In this document: positions 10,698 through 20,019 of the stretch, in pieces | Position numbering within the stretch: position 1 is the stretch's first letter | How the letters are laid out: each line of letters begins with the position of its first letter | Made by a program: the position numbers and the translations under genes | The notes under the pieces: generated by a model | Databases searched by the model: none | What the model saw: the letters and a program-made list of their open reading frames with translations, nothing else | What the model was told of the DNA's origin: nothing | Assembly: GCF_028682175.1 (NCBI RefSeq) | Contig: NZ_JANHKS010000015.1 | Location: forward strand, 56,091 to 120,090 | DNA: 64,000 bases | Reading direction: 5' to 3' | From: Pseudomonas putida | GTDB taxonomy: Bacteria > Pseudomonadota > Gammaproteobacteria > Pseudomonadales > Pseudomonadaceae

Positions 10698-11528
10698 ATG
10701 CTGCTGCGTTTTACCAAGATGCATGGCCTGGGCAACGACTTCATGGTGCTGGACCTCGTGAGCCAGCACGCGCACATCCTGCCCAAGCACGCCAAGCAAT
10801 GGGGCGATCGACACACCGGTATCGGTTTCGATCAGCTGCTGCTGGTTGAAGCGCCGAGCAATCCGGACGTGGATTTCCGCTACCGGATCTTCAATTCCGA
10901 CGGCTCTGAAGTCGAGCAGTGCGGCAACGGAGCGCGCTGCTTTGCGCGCTTCGTGCTGGACAAGCGCCTGACGGCCAAGAAACAGATTCGCGTGGAAACC
11001 AAGGGCGGCATCATCGAGCTGGACATCCGTAACGATGGCCAGATCAGCGTCGACATGGGCGCGCCGCGCCTGGTGCCTGCCGACATTCCGTTCGATGCGC
11101 CGCAACAGGCCACCAGCTACACGCTGGATGTCGAAGGCGAAAGCGTCGAGCTGGCCGCCGTGTCCATGGGCAATCCCCATGCGGTGCTGCGGGTTTTCGA
11201 CATCAATAACGCACCGGTTCACAGCCTGGGCCCGAAAATCGAGAACCATCCCCGCTTTCCTGCGCGGGTGAACGTCGGTTTCCTGCACGTCGTGGATCGT
11301 CAGCGCGCACAATTGCGTGTCTGGGAGCGTGGCGCCGGGGAAACCCAGGCCTGCGGTACCGGCGCATGTGCGGCAGCGGTTGCGGCCATCAGCCAGGGCT
11401 GGATGGATTCGCCGCTGCTGATCGATCTGCCTGGCGGACGCCTGTCCATCGAGTGGGGCGGCCCTGGCCAGCCCGTGCTGATGACCGGCCCCGCCGTCAG
11501 GGTCTATGAAGGCCAAGTACGTCTATGA
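10698..11528 (+). CDS. dapF: Diaminopimelate epimerase
   Basis: Converts LL- to meso-diaminopimelate for lysine and peptidoglycan. It has 276 residues. The two catalytic cysteines are visible: C75 in EQCGNGARC and about C219 in [10 protein letters not shown]. The ATG at 10698 gives [15 protein letters not shown], the family start; the frame also extends back into lysA but without conservation. Four bases separate it from lysA. Confidence 0.98.
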   Translation: MLLRFTKMHGLGNDFMVLDLVSQHAHILPKHAKQWGDRHTGIGFDQLLLVEAPSNPDVDFRYRIFNSDGSEVEQCGNGARCFARFVLDKRLTAKKQIRVETKGGIIELDIRNDGQISVDMGAPRLVPADIPFDAPQQATSYTLDVEGESVELAAVSMGNPHAVLRVFDINNAPVHSLGPKIENHPRFPARVNVGFLHVVDRQRAQLRVWERGAGETQACGTGACAAAVAAISQGWMDSPLLIDLPGGRLSIEWGGPGQPVLMTGPAVRVYEGQVRL

Positions 11529-11541
11529 GTGAGAGCATGCA

Positions 11542-12279
11542 ATGACCGACCAGCCTCAGACTTCAACCGACCTGCCCAGCGAATCGCCTGCCGATGACGC
11601 AGCGCCCGCCCTTGAAGCCGAGGCTGTCGCGAAATGGCTTGCACAACACCCGGACTTTTTCGCCGAACACGATGAGCTGCTGACCAGCATGCGCATCCCC
11701 CACCAGCGCGGCGACAGCGTCTCGCTGGTGGAGCGCCAGCTCAAGCTGCTGCGCGAGCGCAACATCGAGATGCGCCATCGCCTGTCGCAACTGATGGACG
11801 TGGCCCGGGACAACGACCGCCTGTTCGAAAAGACCCGTCGCCTGATTCTCGCGCTGATGGACGCCACCAGCCTCGAAGAAATCGTCATCGCCGTGGAAGA
11901 CAGCCTGCGCCAGGACTTTCAGGTGCCCTTCGTCAGCCTGATCCTGTTCAGCGACAACCCCATGACCGTTGGCCGCTGGGTCAGCGCAGCCGAAGCGCAG
12001 AAGGCCATTGGCGGGCTGATGTCGGGTGGCAAGACCGTTTGCGGCGCCCTGCGTGAGCACGAACTGGAATTCCTGTTCGGCGCCGACCAGAGCAAGGAAG
12101 TGGGCTCGACCGCCATCGTTTCCCTGAGCCACCAGGGCTTGCACGGCGTGCTCGCCATCGGCAGCCGCGATCCGCAGCACTACAAGAGTTCGGTCGGTAC
12201 CCTGTTCCTGAGCTACATCGCCGACGTGCTGAGCCGCCTGTTGCCGCGCTTCACCAACGCCCTGCGTTCGGTCCGCTAG
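11542..12279 (+). CDS. DUF484 family (GAF-like) protein
   Basis: It has 245 residues. An acidic N-terminus is followed by the family segment [19 protein letters not shown] and [14 protein letters not shown], a short coiled coil, and a GAF-like domain ending [21 protein letters not shown]. This is the E. coli YigA family, always between dapF and xerC; the function is unknown. The ATG at 11542 is 13 bp after the dapF stop, and xerC starts 2 bp after its own stop, so it is inside one operon. Confidence 0.92.
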   Translation: MTDQPQTSTDLPSESPADDAAPALEAEAVAKWLAQHPDFFAEHDELLTSMRIPHQRGDSVSLVERQLKLLRERNIEMRHRLSQLMDVARDNDRLFEKTRRLILALMDATSLEEIVIAVEDSLRQDFQVPFVSLILFSDNPMTVGRWVSAAEAQKAIGGLMSGGKTVCGALREHELEFLFGADQSKEVGSTAIVSLSHQGLHGVLAIGSRDPQHYKSSVGTLFLSYIADVLSRLLPRFTNALRSVR

Positions 12280-12281
12280 TC

Positions 12282-13187
12282 ATGGAACGGCAACTGGACG
12301 CTTACTGCACGCACCTGCGCAGTGAGCGCCAAGTGTCGGGCCACACGCTGCAGGCCTACCGCCGTGACCTGAGCACGGTGCTGGGCTACTGCGAAAAACA
12401 GCAGATCGCCAGCTGGCAGGCACTGGACGCCCAGGCCATGCGCGGCCTGGTGGCACGCCTGCATTCACAAGGCCAGTCATCACGCAGCATCGCAAGATTG
12501 CTGTCGGCGGTGCGCGGCTTCTATCACTACCTCAACCGCGAGGGCCTGTGCGATCACGATCCGGCCAATGGCCTCGCGCCGCCCAAGGGCGAGCGGCGAC
12601 TGCCCCGCACGCTGGACACCGACCGCGCCCTGCAGCTGCTTGAAGGCGGTGTCGAGGATGATTTCATCGCCCGCCGCGATCAGGCGATCCTCGAGCTGTT
12701 CTATTCGTCAGGCCTGCGGCTGTCCGAGCTGACGGGGCTGAACTGCGAGAATCTGGATCTGGCCGACGGCCTGGTTCAGGTGCTCGGCAAGGGCAGCAAG
12801 ATGCGCGTCCTGCCCGTGGGTAAAAAGGCTCGGGAGGCGCTGGAACAGTGGCTCAAACAACGCGCACTGGCCAACCCGCAGGACGACGCGGTATTCGTCA
12901 GCCAGCAGGGCCGACGCCTGGGCCCGCGCTCGATTCAGCTGCGGGTCAAGGCCGCCGGCGAGCGCGAACTGGGGCAGAACCTGCACCCGCACATGCTGCG
13001 GCACTCTTTCGCCAGCCACTTGCTGGAATCGTCGCAGGATCTGCGCGCCGTACAGGAACTGCTCGGCCACGCGGACATCACCACCACGCAGATCTACACC
13101 CATCTGGATTTTCAGCACCTGGCAACGGTGTATGACAGCGCCCACCCAAGGGCCAAACGCAAGGATTCTTCTGACCATGAGCATTAA
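12282..13187 (+). CDS. xerC: Tyrosine recombinase XerC
   Basis: With XerD resolves chromosome dimers at dif. It has 301 residues. The N-terminal SAM-like domain (about 1-90) precedes a catalytic domain with Arg in SSGLRLSEL (about 146), HMLRHS (about 237-242), His in [12 protein letters not shown] and the nucleophile Tyr (about 272). The ATG at 12282 follows the DUF484 stop by 2 bp. The last 11 bases overlap the yigB start. The neighbourhood shows it is the housekeeping enzyme, not an element integrase. Confidence 0.97.
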   Translation: MERQLDAYCTHLRSERQVSGHTLQAYRRDLSTVLGYCEKQQIASWQALDAQAMRGLVARLHSQGQSSRSIARLLSAVRGFYHYLNREGLCDHDPANGLAPPKGERRLPRTLDTDRALQLLEGGVEDDFIARRDQAILELFYSSGLRLSELTGLNCENLDLADGLVQVLGKGSKMRVLPVGKKAREALEQWLKQRALANPQDDAVFVSQQGRRLGPRSIQLRVKAAGERELGQNLHPHMLRHSFASHLLESSQDLRAVQELLGHADITTTQIYTHLDFQHLATVYDSAHPRAKRKDSSDHEH

Positions 13188-13872
13188 GCTGATCACCTTC
13201 GACCTGGACGACACCCTGTGGGACACCGCACCGGTGATCGTCAGCGCAGAGGCCATGCTCCGGGACTGGCTGGCCGAGCACGCGCCCAAGCTCGGGCCTG
13301 TGCCGGTGGAGCATCTGTGGGAAATCCGCTCGCGGTTGGTCGAAGCCGACCCGAGCTTGAAGCACCGAATCAGTGCACTGCGCCGTCGGGTGTTGTTTCA
13401 TGCGCTGGAGGATGCCGGTTATCCACAGGCCGAGGCGCAGGATCTGGCGGATCAGAGTTTCGAAGTGTTCCTGCACGGACGGCATCAGCTGGATATCTTC
13501 CCTGAAGTGGTGCCGACCCTGGAAATCCTCACCCGCTCCTACACCCTGGGCGTGGTCACCAACGGCAACGCGGACGTGCGGCGCCTGGGGCTTGCAGACT
13601 TCTTTGCCTTTGCGTTGTGCGCCGAAGACATAGGCATCGGCAAACCCGACCCCGCGCCGTTCCTCGAGGCCCTCAAACGCGGCAAGGCCCAGGCCTTCGA
13701 GGCCGTGCACATCGGCGACCACCCCGGCGACGACATCGCCGGCGCCCAACAGGCCGGCCTGCGTGCGATCTGGTACAACCCGGGGGGCAAGGTGTGGGAA
13801 GCCGACAGAAGACCCGATGCAGAAATCGAGAGCCTGACGGAGTTGCCTGAGGTGTTGTCGCGTTGGGGGTGA
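13177..13872 (+). CDS. yigB: HAD-family phosphatase (YigB-like)
   Basis: It has 231 residues. Motif I is [10 protein letters not shown] (about 8-17), motif II is VVTNGNAD, motif III is the Lys of GIGKPDP, and motif IV is [13 protein letters not shown]. In E. coli the xerC-linked YigB dephosphorylates FMN; the same role is likely by synteny but not proven. The start is the ATG at 13177 inside the xerC end, giving [15 protein letters not shown]. The E. coli neighbour uvrD does not follow; a large palindrome and sutA do. Confidence 0.9.
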   Translation: MSIKLITFDLDDTLWDTAPVIVSAEAMLRDWLAEHAPKLGPVPVEHLWEIRSRLVEADPSLKHRISALRRRVLFHALEDAGYPQAEAQDLADQSFEVFLHGRHQLDIFPEVVPTLEILTRSYTLGVVTNGNADVRRLGLADFFAFALCAEDIGIGKPDPAPFLEALKRGKAQAFEAVHIGDHPGDDIAGAQQAGLRAIWYNPGGKVWEADRRPDAEIESLTELPEVLSRWG

Positions 13873-13896
13873 GTGTTGGCTTGCGACCATTACTCT

Positions 13897-14102
13897 GATG
13901 CCCTTCGGGCCGGATCGCGAGCAAGCTCACTCCTACATTTGCTGCAACGTGCCGCATTCTGATGAACCGAGTTGATAGCCTTTGTGCCAGGCGCATGATC
14001 TCTGCGGCCAGCTTCAAAGGCTGTGCACTCGGTCTGTCAGGCCATGGCACGTTGCAAAAAATGTAGGAGTGAGCTTGCTCGCGATCCGGCCCGCAGGGCA
14101 TC
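13897..14102. repeat. 206-nt symmetric palindrome built on family A REP arms (copy 5)
   Basis: Left arm 13897-13984 and right arm 14015-14102 (88 nt each) are inverted copies around a 30-nt loop. The outer about 57 nt match best and include GGATCGCGAGCAAGCTCACT and TCCTACATTT, then AACGTGCC. Inside, GTGCC-12nt-ACCGAGT-4nt-AGCCTTTG is mirrored with the same spacings. The REP cores point outward compared with ordinary copies. Fills most of the convergent 327-bp gap between yigB and sutA, with the sutA terminator. Confidence 0.9.
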
Positions 14103-14150
14103 AAGGTAACGATCTCAAGCCGAAAACCTACATGCCAAACCCCACCCAAA

Positions 14151-14179
14151 AAAAAGCCCGCAGCGACAGCGGGCTTTTT
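14151..14179. terminator. Bidirectional intrinsic terminator after sutA
   Basis: AAAAAGCCCGC, loop AGCGACA, GCGGGCTTTTT: perfect stem with an A-run before and a T-run after, so it can stop both sutA (minus) and read-through from yigB (plus). Confidence 0.92.
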
Positions 14180-14199
14180 CCAGCAGGCATCAGACACCC

Positions 14200-14532
14200 T
14201 CAGATAGGGCGGCTACCGTACTTGTTGTCAGGCTTCTTGGGCGGATCGGCGACCACGTTGGCCTCCACTTCCTGCACTTTGCCGCCACGGGCGAGGAACT
14301 CTTCCATCGCGCGAGCCAGAGCATCACGCTCCTTGTTCTTGGCCTCGACGCTAGGCAGTTCATCAACCGAGACCGCAGCCTTGGCCTTGCCTTTGGTTGG
14401 GGTTACCGGGGCATCGGAACTGTCATCAATTTCCGCGCCATCGTCTTCGGGAGCAGCTGCAAGCTCCTCACCCTCGTCCTCACCTTCCAGATCGTCGTCA
14501 AGACTTTCGTTATCGATGTCGTCGTCGCTCAT
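14200..14532 (-). CDS. sutA: RNA-polymerase-binding regulator SutA
   Basis: It has 110 residues. The N-terminal half is extremely acidic and presumably disordered (MSDDDIDNESLDDDLEGEDE, then Ala/Glu-rich), followed by helix ELPSVEAKNKERDALARAME and the conserved tail GGKVQEVEANVVADPPKKPD ending KYGSRPI. This matches P. aeruginosa SutA as I recall it, which binds RNA polymerase beta and helps transcription of housekeeping genes during slow growth. The ATG at 14532 is the only plausible start. It lies 93 bp downstream of yjbQ on the same strand and ends in the strong terminator at 14151-14179. Confidence 0.88.
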   Translation of the reverse strand: MSDDDIDNESLDDDLEGEDEGEELAAAPEDDGAEIDDSSDAPVTPTKGKAKAAVSVDELPSVEAKNKERDALARAMEEFLARGGKVQEVEANVVADPPKKPDNKYGSRPI

Positions 14533-14625
14533 GTTCTACCTCATGACTTGCGAAAGCAGATTAGTTATAGCCCAGCTGCGCTTAATTTCTAAGACCGCCA
14601 GAAAAAATTCAACTACCGCCGATTA

Positions 14626-15057
14626 TCAGCGGTCGTGCCCCTCACCCTGAAGGGTGGCGAGGACTTTGCGGGCACCGCCGTGATCGCGATGCTCGCCTAA
14701 ATAAACACCTTGCCATGTCCCCAGCGCCAACCGTCCATCCGATACCGGGAGGGTCAACTGGCAGCCTAGCAAACTGGCCTTGAAGTGCGCGGGCAGGTCG
14801 TCAGGACCCTCGTCGTCATGTTCATAACCCTCGAGTCCTTGTGGGACCAGCCGGTTGAAGAAACGCTCGAAGTCTCGCCGCACTGCCGGGTCGGCATTCT
14901 CGTTGATGGTCAACGAGGCCGAGGTATGCTGCAGCCACAAATGCAACAGCCCGACTCGGCAATCACGCAGCCAAGGCAGCTGTGAGACGATTTCCTCCGT
15001 TACCAGATGAAATCCCCGAGGCCTTGCCCGTAGCGTGATCCTGGTCTGTTGCCACAT
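14626..15057 (-). CDS. YjbQ / UPF0047 family protein
   Basis: It has 143 residues, the family length. Conserved blocks are [20 protein letters not shown], the [19 protein letters not shown] segment and [18 protein letters not shown], with the His residues expected for metal binding. E. coli YjbQ has weak thiamine-phosphate-synthase activity in reports I remember; the real role is unsettled. The ATG at 15057 gives [17 protein letters not shown]. It sits between the amtB terminator and sutA. Confidence 0.93.
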   Translation of the reverse strand: MWQQTRITLRARPRGFHLVTEEIVSQLPWLRDCRVGLLHLWLQHTSASLTINENADPAVRRDFERFFNRLVPQGLEGYEHDDEGPDDLPAHFKASLLGCQLTLPVSDGRLALGTWQGVYLGEHRDHGGARKVLATLQGEGHDR

Positions 15058-15264
15058 ACAGTTCTCCGCCCTTCGGCGCGCATTCTAACGCGCTGAAAAA
15101 AAAAACAAAGCGCGTAATGAGTGACGTTTTCTGTAAGCCAGAAACCCTTGGCTGCATCCTGCCGCCGCAGCCCCGTGCAAGGCTCTGTAGCGACCTGTTC
15201 AAGCCGATTGCGCCCAGCGCTTGCGCCTTCTGCGCCCGGTCATGCCTATCGACAAACGCCAGAC

Positions 15265-15296
15265 AAAAAAATGCCCGGCAAACCGGGCATTTTTTT
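15265..15296. terminator. Intrinsic terminator after amtB
   Basis: AAAAAAATGCCCGG, loop CAAA, CCGGGCATTTTTT. A perfect stem with A and T runs, 13 bp past the amtB stop (minus strand), also able to act on the plus strand. The remaining interval up to yjbQ (15058-15264) shows no other clear element. Confidence 0.93.
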
Positions 15297-15308
15297 CAAA
15301 AGCGATGA

Positions 15309-16646
15309 TTACAAGTTGTAGCCACGCTCGTTGTGTTGCGCAAGGTCCAGGCCGACCGCTTCTTCTTCCTCGGTGACACGCAGGCCCATGACCACGTCCA
15401 GCACCTTGAGGATGATGAAGGTCACGATCGCGGTGTAGATGATCGTGAAGCCCACGCCTTTGCACTGAATCCAGACTTGTGCGGCGATGTCAGTGACAGT
15501 GCCGAAGCCGCCCAGCGAAGGTGCAGCGAAGACGCCAGTCAGGATCGCACCCAGGATACCGCCGATGCCGTGCACGCCGAAGGCATCCAGGGAGTCGTCG
15601 TAGCCCAGTTTGCGTTTCAGGCTGGTGGCGCAGAAGAAGCAGACCACGCCAGCGGCCAGACCGATCACCAGGGCGCCCATCGGGCCCACAGTACCGGCAG
15701 CGGGGGTGATGGCAACAAGACCGGCAACTACGCCCGAAGCGATACCCAGTGCGCTTGGCTTACCGTGGGTCAGCCACTCGGCGAACATCCAGCCCAGTGC
15801 AGCGGCGGCGGTTGCGATCTGGGTGACCAGCATCGCCATGCCCGCAGTGCCGTTGGCCGCAGCGGCGGAACCGGCGTTGAAGCCGAACCAGCCTACCCAC
15901 AGCATTGCCGCGCCGACCAGGGTGTAGCCCAGGTTGTGCGGAGCCATCGGGGTGGTGGGGAAGCCTTTGCGCTTGCCCAGTACCAGGCACGCTACCAGCC
16001 CCGCCACACCGGCGTTGATGTGAACAACGGTGCCGCCCGCGAAGTCGAGCACGCCCCAGTCCCACATCAGGCCGCCCACGCCGCTCCAGACCATGTGTGC
16101 GATCGGTGCGTAAACCAGGGTGAACCAGATCGCCATGAAGATCAGCATCGCGGAGAACTTCATGCGTTCTGCGAAGGCGCCGACGATCAGGGCCGGGGTG
16201 ATGATGGCGAAAGTCATCTGGAAGGTGACGAACACCGCTTCAGGGAACAGAGCGGCAGCGCCGGTGATGCTCGACGGGGTGATGCCCGCCAGGAACGCCT
16301 TCGACAGACCGCCGACGAAGGAGTTGAAGTTCAGAACGTTGGCTTCCATACCGGTGGTATCGAACGCCAGGCTATAGCCGTAGACCATCCACAGGATGCT
16401 GATCAGGCCGGTGATTGCAAAGCACTGCATCATCACCGAAAGAACGTTTTTGGAGCGAACCATGCCACCGTAGAACAGCGCCAGACCCGGAATGGTCATG
16501 AACAGCACCAGCGCGGTGGAGGTCAGCATCCAGGCGGTATCGCCGGAATTGAGTACAGGGGCTGCCACTTCGTCTGCCGCCATGGCCAAGCCAGGGGTTA
16601 CGAGGGACAACAGGGCTCCTAGCCCTGCGAATTTACGCAGAGTCAT
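15309..16646 (-). CDS. amtB: Ammonium transporter AmtB
   Basis: Inner-membrane ammonium channel. It has 445 residues. A cleavable signal peptide (MTLRKFAGLGALLSLVTPGL, cut near AMA) is followed by 11 predicted membrane segments. Typical blocks are the FYGGMVRSKNVLSVMMQC region, the WIPVYGYSLAF-like segment (here WMVYGYSLAF), DFAGGTVVHINAGVAGL with a pore His, and DDSLDAFGVHGIGGILGA with the second His. The cytoplasmic tail ends GLDLAQHNERGYNL, where GlnK docks. glnK lies 33 bp upstream on the same strand; a sigma-54-like promoter lies ahead of glnK. Confidence 0.97.
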   Translation of the reverse strand: MTLRKFAGLGALLSLVTPGLAMAADEVAAPVLNSGDTAWMLTSTALVLFMTIPGLALFYGGMVRSKNVLSVMMQCFAITGLISILWMVYGYSLAFDTTGMEANVLNFNSFVGGLSKAFLAGITPSSITGAAALFPEAVFVTFQMTFAIITPALIVGAFAERMKFSAMLIFMAIWFTLVYAPIAHMVWSGVGGLMWDWGVLDFAGGTVVHINAGVAGLVACLVLGKRKGFPTTPMAPHNLGYTLVGAAMLWVGWFGFNAGSAAAANGTAGMAMLVTQIATAAAALGWMFAEWLTHGKPSALGIASGVVAGLVAITPAAGTVGPMGALVIGLAAGVVCFFCATSLKRKLGYDDSLDAFGVHGIGGILGAILTGVFAAPSLGGFGTVTDIAAQVWIQCKGVGFTIIYTAIVTFIILKVLDVVMGLRVTEEEEAVGLDLAQHNERGYNL

Positions 16647-16679
16647 ATTGTTTTCTCCTGGGGCGTTGGGTTTGGCGGC

Positions 16680-17111
<432 letters not shown>

Positions 17112-17227
17112 TCAAACAGACCCGACCCTCTCCAGAAAACCGCTTCTGACGAAACACTTCCCTGCTCCGCTTGCCGCACTGCATTCGTCACAGCGACTGC
17201 ATCAGTGCATGGGTCATATGCCACTAA

Positions 17228-17242
17228 GCAGAAACCTTGCCA
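17228..17242 (-). promoter_or_regulatory. Candidate sigma-54 promoter for glnK-amtB
   Basis: Minus-strand TGGCAAGGTTTCTGC matches TGGCAC-GNNNN-TTGC with exact GG/GC spacing (mismatch at the C of TGGCAC and the first T of TTGC). It lies 210 bp before glnK, so the mRNA leader would be about 200 nt. About 90-130 bp further upstream are GTGC...GCAC palindromes (GTGCGTCCATGCAC at 17330, GTGCAGTGCAC near 17363) that could be NtrC half-sites. The 413-bp glnK/ubiK gap holds this and the ubiK promoter. Confidence 0.55.
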
Positions 17243-17400
17243 CATCGTCACAAACCACGATTTGCCGGGCCTCGGTCCCGATCCTGTGATATCCACATCG
17301 CCATCATCGATTTCATCCGCACAACAACAGTGCGTCCATGCACGGGGCGATGCGCGAAAACCGTGCAGTGCACCGCCGGCGAAGTCCCACAGGCGCTGCG

Positions 17401-17409
17401 TGTTACACT
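17401..17409 (+). promoter_or_regulatory. Candidate extended -10 for ubiK
   Basis: TGTTACACT (TG-n-TACACT) lies 23 bp before the ubiK ATG. The -35 region is weak. Leader would be about 16 nt. Confidence 0.45.
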
Positions 17410-17431
17410 GGCCACCCACTGATTCCGGAAA

Positions 17432-17701
17432 ATGACCATGCTCGCGCCCAAAGCTTTCCTAGATGCCCTGAGCGGCCACGCCTCGCGGATGTTCAACGGC
17501 GAAACCCCGTTGCCACGCAACGAGTTCGAAACCCAGTTCAAGGCACTGATGCAGAGCGGCTTCAGCAAACTGGACCTGGTCAGCCGCGAGGAATTCGACA
17601 GCCAGATGGTCGTCCTGGCCCGCACCCGTGCACGGCTGGAGGCGCTGGAGGCGAAGATGGCAGAGCTTGAGGCGCAGGTGGCGGGACAGGTGAAGGAATA
17701 A
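17432..17701 (+). CDS. ubiK: Ubiquinone accessory factor UbiK (BMFP family)
   Basis: It has 89 residues. The N-terminus KAFLDALSGHASRMF resembles an amphipathic helix, and the C-terminus (ARTRARLEALEAKMAELEAQ) is a clear coiled coil, as in YqiC/UbiK. Family role: trimeric factor that helps UbiJ in aerobic ubiquinone synthesis. Two in-frame ATGs (17432 and 17438) are possible. Divergent from glnK, upstream of comM. Confidence 0.88.
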   Translation: MTMLAPKAFLDALSGHASRMFNGETPLPRNEFETQFKALMQSGFSKLDLVSREEFDSQMVVLARTRARLEALEAKMAELEAQVAGQVKE

Positions 17702-17875
17702 TCCCCCAGCGAAAGGAATGCCCCTTTTCGCCGCACCATTGCCCGCACATAGGGCTGCTTTCCCGCGAGGCATTGTGCGCAGACACATGCCGCACCACTT
17801 GCACCCGAGCCATTCACCACCCTCATGACTATCCTTGAGCACGCCGCAGGAAGCGGTGCCGTTCAAGGATCGATC

Positions 17876-19369
17876 ATGTCTCTGGCCATTGTTCTCAGCC
17901 GCGCGCAGGTTGGCGTCGAAGCGCCTGCTGTCACTGTCGAAACCCATCTGGCGAACGGTTTGCCCAGCCTGACGCTGGTCGGGCTGCCGGAAGGTGCGGT
18001 GAAGGAAAGCAAGGACCGGGTGCGCAGTGCGATCCTCAATTGTCGCCTGGAGTTTCCGGCCCGGCGCATCACCTTGAATCTGGCCCCTGCGGATTTACCC
18101 AAGGACGGCGGGCGCTTTGATCTAGCGATTGCGCTGGGGCTGCTGGCGGCCAGCACGCAGATTCCGATGCTGGCGCTCGATGGCGTGGAGTGTCTGGGCG
18201 AACTGGCGCTGTCCGGGGCGATCCGGCCAGTCCAGGGCGTGCTCCCTGCGGCCTTGGCGGCACGGGACGCGGGGCATACGCTGATCGTCCCGGCGGTCAA
18301 TGCCGAGGAAGCGTGCCTGGCTTCGGGCCTGAAGGTGATCGCGGTCAGTCATCTGCTGGAGCTTGTATCGCATCTGAACGGCCACACCCCGATTGCGCCG
18401 TTCAAGTCCAACGGGCTGATCCTGCAAAGCCTGCCGTATCCCGACCTCAGCGAAGTACAGGGCCAGACCGCCGCCAAACGCGCGCTGCTGGTGGCCGCAG
18501 CCGGGGCCCACAACCTGTTGTTCAGCGGGCCGCCAGGCACCGGCAAGACCTTGCTCGCCAGCCGCCTCCCCGGCTTGCTGCCGCCGCTGGACGAGCGCGA
18601 GGCGCTGGAGGTCGCGGCCATCCAGTCGGTCGCCAGCCATGCGCCGCTGACCAGTTGGCCACAGCGGCCCTTCCGGCAGCCTCACCATTCGGCTTCAGGC
18701 CCCGCGCTGGTGGGTGGTGGCAGTCGTCCGCAGCCTGGCGAAATAACCCTGGCGCATCATGGGGTGCTGTTTCTCGATGAGCTTCCCGAGTTCGAACGAC
18801 GCGTGCTGGAGGTATTGCGGGAGCCTTTGGAGTCGGGCCATATCGTGATTTCCCGCGCCCGTGATCGGGTGCGGTTTCCTGCGCGCTTTCAACTGGTGGC
18901 CGCGATGAACCCCTGCCCTTGCGGTTATCACGGTGAACCCACGGGGCGCTGCCGCTGCTCCACCGATCAGATCCAGCGCTATCGCAACAAACTCTCCGGC
19001 CCCTTGCTGGACCGCATCGACCTGCACCTGACTGTAGCGCGCGAGGTCACCTCGCTTAACGCCCCGCCTCAGGCCGGAGAAACCAGCGCCAAGGCCGCGC
19101 TTCTGGTGTCCGAGGCTCGCGAGCGCCAGCACAGACGCCAGGGATGCGCCAACGCCTTTCTCGATTTGCCTGGGTTGCGTAAGCACTGTGCATTGCAGGC
19201 AGAGGACGAGGCCTGGCTTGAAACCGCCTGCGAGCGCCTGAATCTTTCTCTGCGTGCCGCGCACCGCCTGTTGAAGGTGGCGCGCACGCTGGCGGATCTG
19301 GAGCGGATGGAGGCGATATCCCGCAGCCATATTGCCGAGGCGTTGCAGTATCGGCCGTCGTCGACATGA
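17876..19369 (+). CDS. comM: YifB/ComM-type AAA+ ATPase
   Basis: It has 497 residues. N-terminal Lon-protease-like domain (MSLAIVLSRAQ, VETHLANGLPSLTLVGLPEG), then an AAA+ Mg-chelatase-like core with Walker A GPPGTGKT (about 218-225), Walker B GVLFLDELPEF and a C-terminal block with the NPCPCGYHG cysteine motif. ComM is a branch-migration helicase for integrating DNA taken up by natural transformation in Vibrio and Acinetobacter; many non-competent bacteria keep it. The ATG at 17876 starts the conserved part; an earlier ATG (17825) adds a non-conserved extension. Confidence 0.94.
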   Translation: MSLAIVLSRAQVGVEAPAVTVETHLANGLPSLTLVGLPEGAVKESKDRVRSAILNCRLEFPARRITLNLAPADLPKDGGRFDLAIALGLLAASTQIPMLALDGVECLGELALSGAIRPVQGVLPAALAARDAGHTLIVPAVNAEEACLASGLKVIAVSHLLELVSHLNGHTPIAPFKSNGLILQSLPYPDLSEVQGQTAAKRALLVAAAGAHNLLFSGPPGTGKTLLASRLPGLLPPLDEREALEVAAIQSVASHAPLTSWPQRPFRQPHHSASGPALVGGGSRPQPGEITLAHHGVLFLDELPEFERRVLEVLREPLESGHIVISRARDRVRFPARFQLVAAMNPCPCGYHGEPTGRCRCSTDQIQRYRNKLSGPLLDRIDLHLTVAREVTSLNAPPQAGETSAKAALLVSEARERQHRRQGCANAFLDLPGLRKHCALQAEDEAWLETACERLNLSLRAAHRLLKVARTLADLERMEAISRSHIAEALQYRPSST

Positions 19370-19384
19370 CAACTGCAGATTGCT

Positions 19385-19404
19385 TGTATCTCAAATGAGA
19401 TACA
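19385..19404. promoter_or_regulatory. Perfect palindrome, candidate antitoxin operator
   Basis: TGTATCTCA-AA-TGAGATACA is a perfect 9-bp inverted repeat, 24 bp before the antitoxin ATG. RelB-type antitoxins autoregulate through such sites. Confidence 0.75.
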
Positions 19405-19427
19405 TAGTGAGCTTTTTGGAGGGACAC

Positions 19428-19730
19428 ATGATGGCGACACAAACCTCGATGCTGCACGTGAGAATTGATGAAGAGCTCAAGACTCAGGCGGCGGAAACGC
19501 TCGCTAAATTTGGACTTACGGTATCCGACGCTGTGCGGATTCTGCTGACGCGAGTTGCGAAAGAAGGCGCCCTGCCTCCCGGCTTCACCAGCGACGCAGA
19601 AGCTTACGATAAGTGGTTCAAGGCCAAGGTGCGCGAAGCCATGGAAGACTCTGGCCCGACCCTCTCCCATGAAAGCGTGATGGCCGAGGCAACGGCGTTA
19701 CTCAAAAGGAAACGTGGTGCTGATAGTTGA
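19428..19730 (+). CDS. RelB/DinJ-family antitoxin
   Basis: It has 100 residues. A ribbon-helix-helix N-terminus (MLHVRIDEELKTQAAETLAK then FGLTVSDAVRILLTRVA) is followed by a Lys/Glu-rich toxin-neutralising tail. GGAGG lies 5 bases before ATG 19428 and 8 before the adjacent ATG 19431, so either Met may be the start. The stop overlaps the toxin start region by 14-17 bases. A perfect palindrome upstream fits autoregulation. The pair sits between comM and a chemoreceptor with no visible mobile-element boundary. Confidence 0.88.
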   Translation: MMATQTSMLHVRIDEELKTQAAETLAKFGLTVSDAVRILLTRVAKEGALPPGFTSDAEAYDKWFKAKVREAMEDSGPTLSHESVMAEATALLKRKRGADS

Positions 19731-20004
19731 ATGGAGCAAGTTTGCCAAGGCTGATCTGCTGGCGATTGTGGCCTTTGTCTCGGATCGCGACCCTGCCGCG
19801 GCCTGGCGACTGAAGGAAGAAATCGACGTGCGCATCGGGCATCTCCCACAGCACCCCCGACTCTACAAAGCGGGTCGGGAGCCCGGTACGAGAGAAATGG
19901 TGGTGATGCCCAATTACGTGCTGGTCTACTCCGAAGGCCCCCACGCCATCAAGATTTTGCGAGTGCTGCATGCGGCGCAGCAATGGCCGCCCGCGCCAGA
20001 GTGA
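19717..20004 (+). CDS. RelE/ParE-superfamily toxin
   Basis: It has 95 residues. Begins VLIVEWSKFAKADLLAIVAF and ends IKILRVLHAAQQWPP. The layout (helical hairpin, then VRIGHLPQHPRLYKAGREPG and beta core EMVVMPNYVLVYSE) is of the ParE/RelE toxin fold. Whether it attacks gyrase or ribosome-bound mRNA cannot be told; the His/Lys set of mRNase RelE is not obvious, so ParE-like is preferred. GTG 19717 is chosen because AAGGA is 6 bases upstream; GTG 19714 is also possible. It overlaps the antitoxin gene, typical of coupled toxin-antitoxin operons. Confidence 0.87.
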   Translation: MLIVEWSKFAKADLLAIVAFVSDRDPAAAWRLKEEIDVRIGHLPQHPRLYKAGREPGTREMVVMPNYVLVYSEGPHAIKILRVLHAAQQWPPAPE

Positions 20005-20019
20005 CTGGCCATCAGTAGA

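Noticed and set aside
12282..13187. XerC considered as the integrase of a mobile island
   Set aside because: Its motifs and the dapF-DUF484-xerC-yigB order identify the housekeeping enzyme; no attachment repeats were seen.
15333..16622. 429-codon plus-strand frame opposite amtB
   Set aside because: Antisense of a membrane protein gene; Gln/His/Arg-rich and unlike any protein family.
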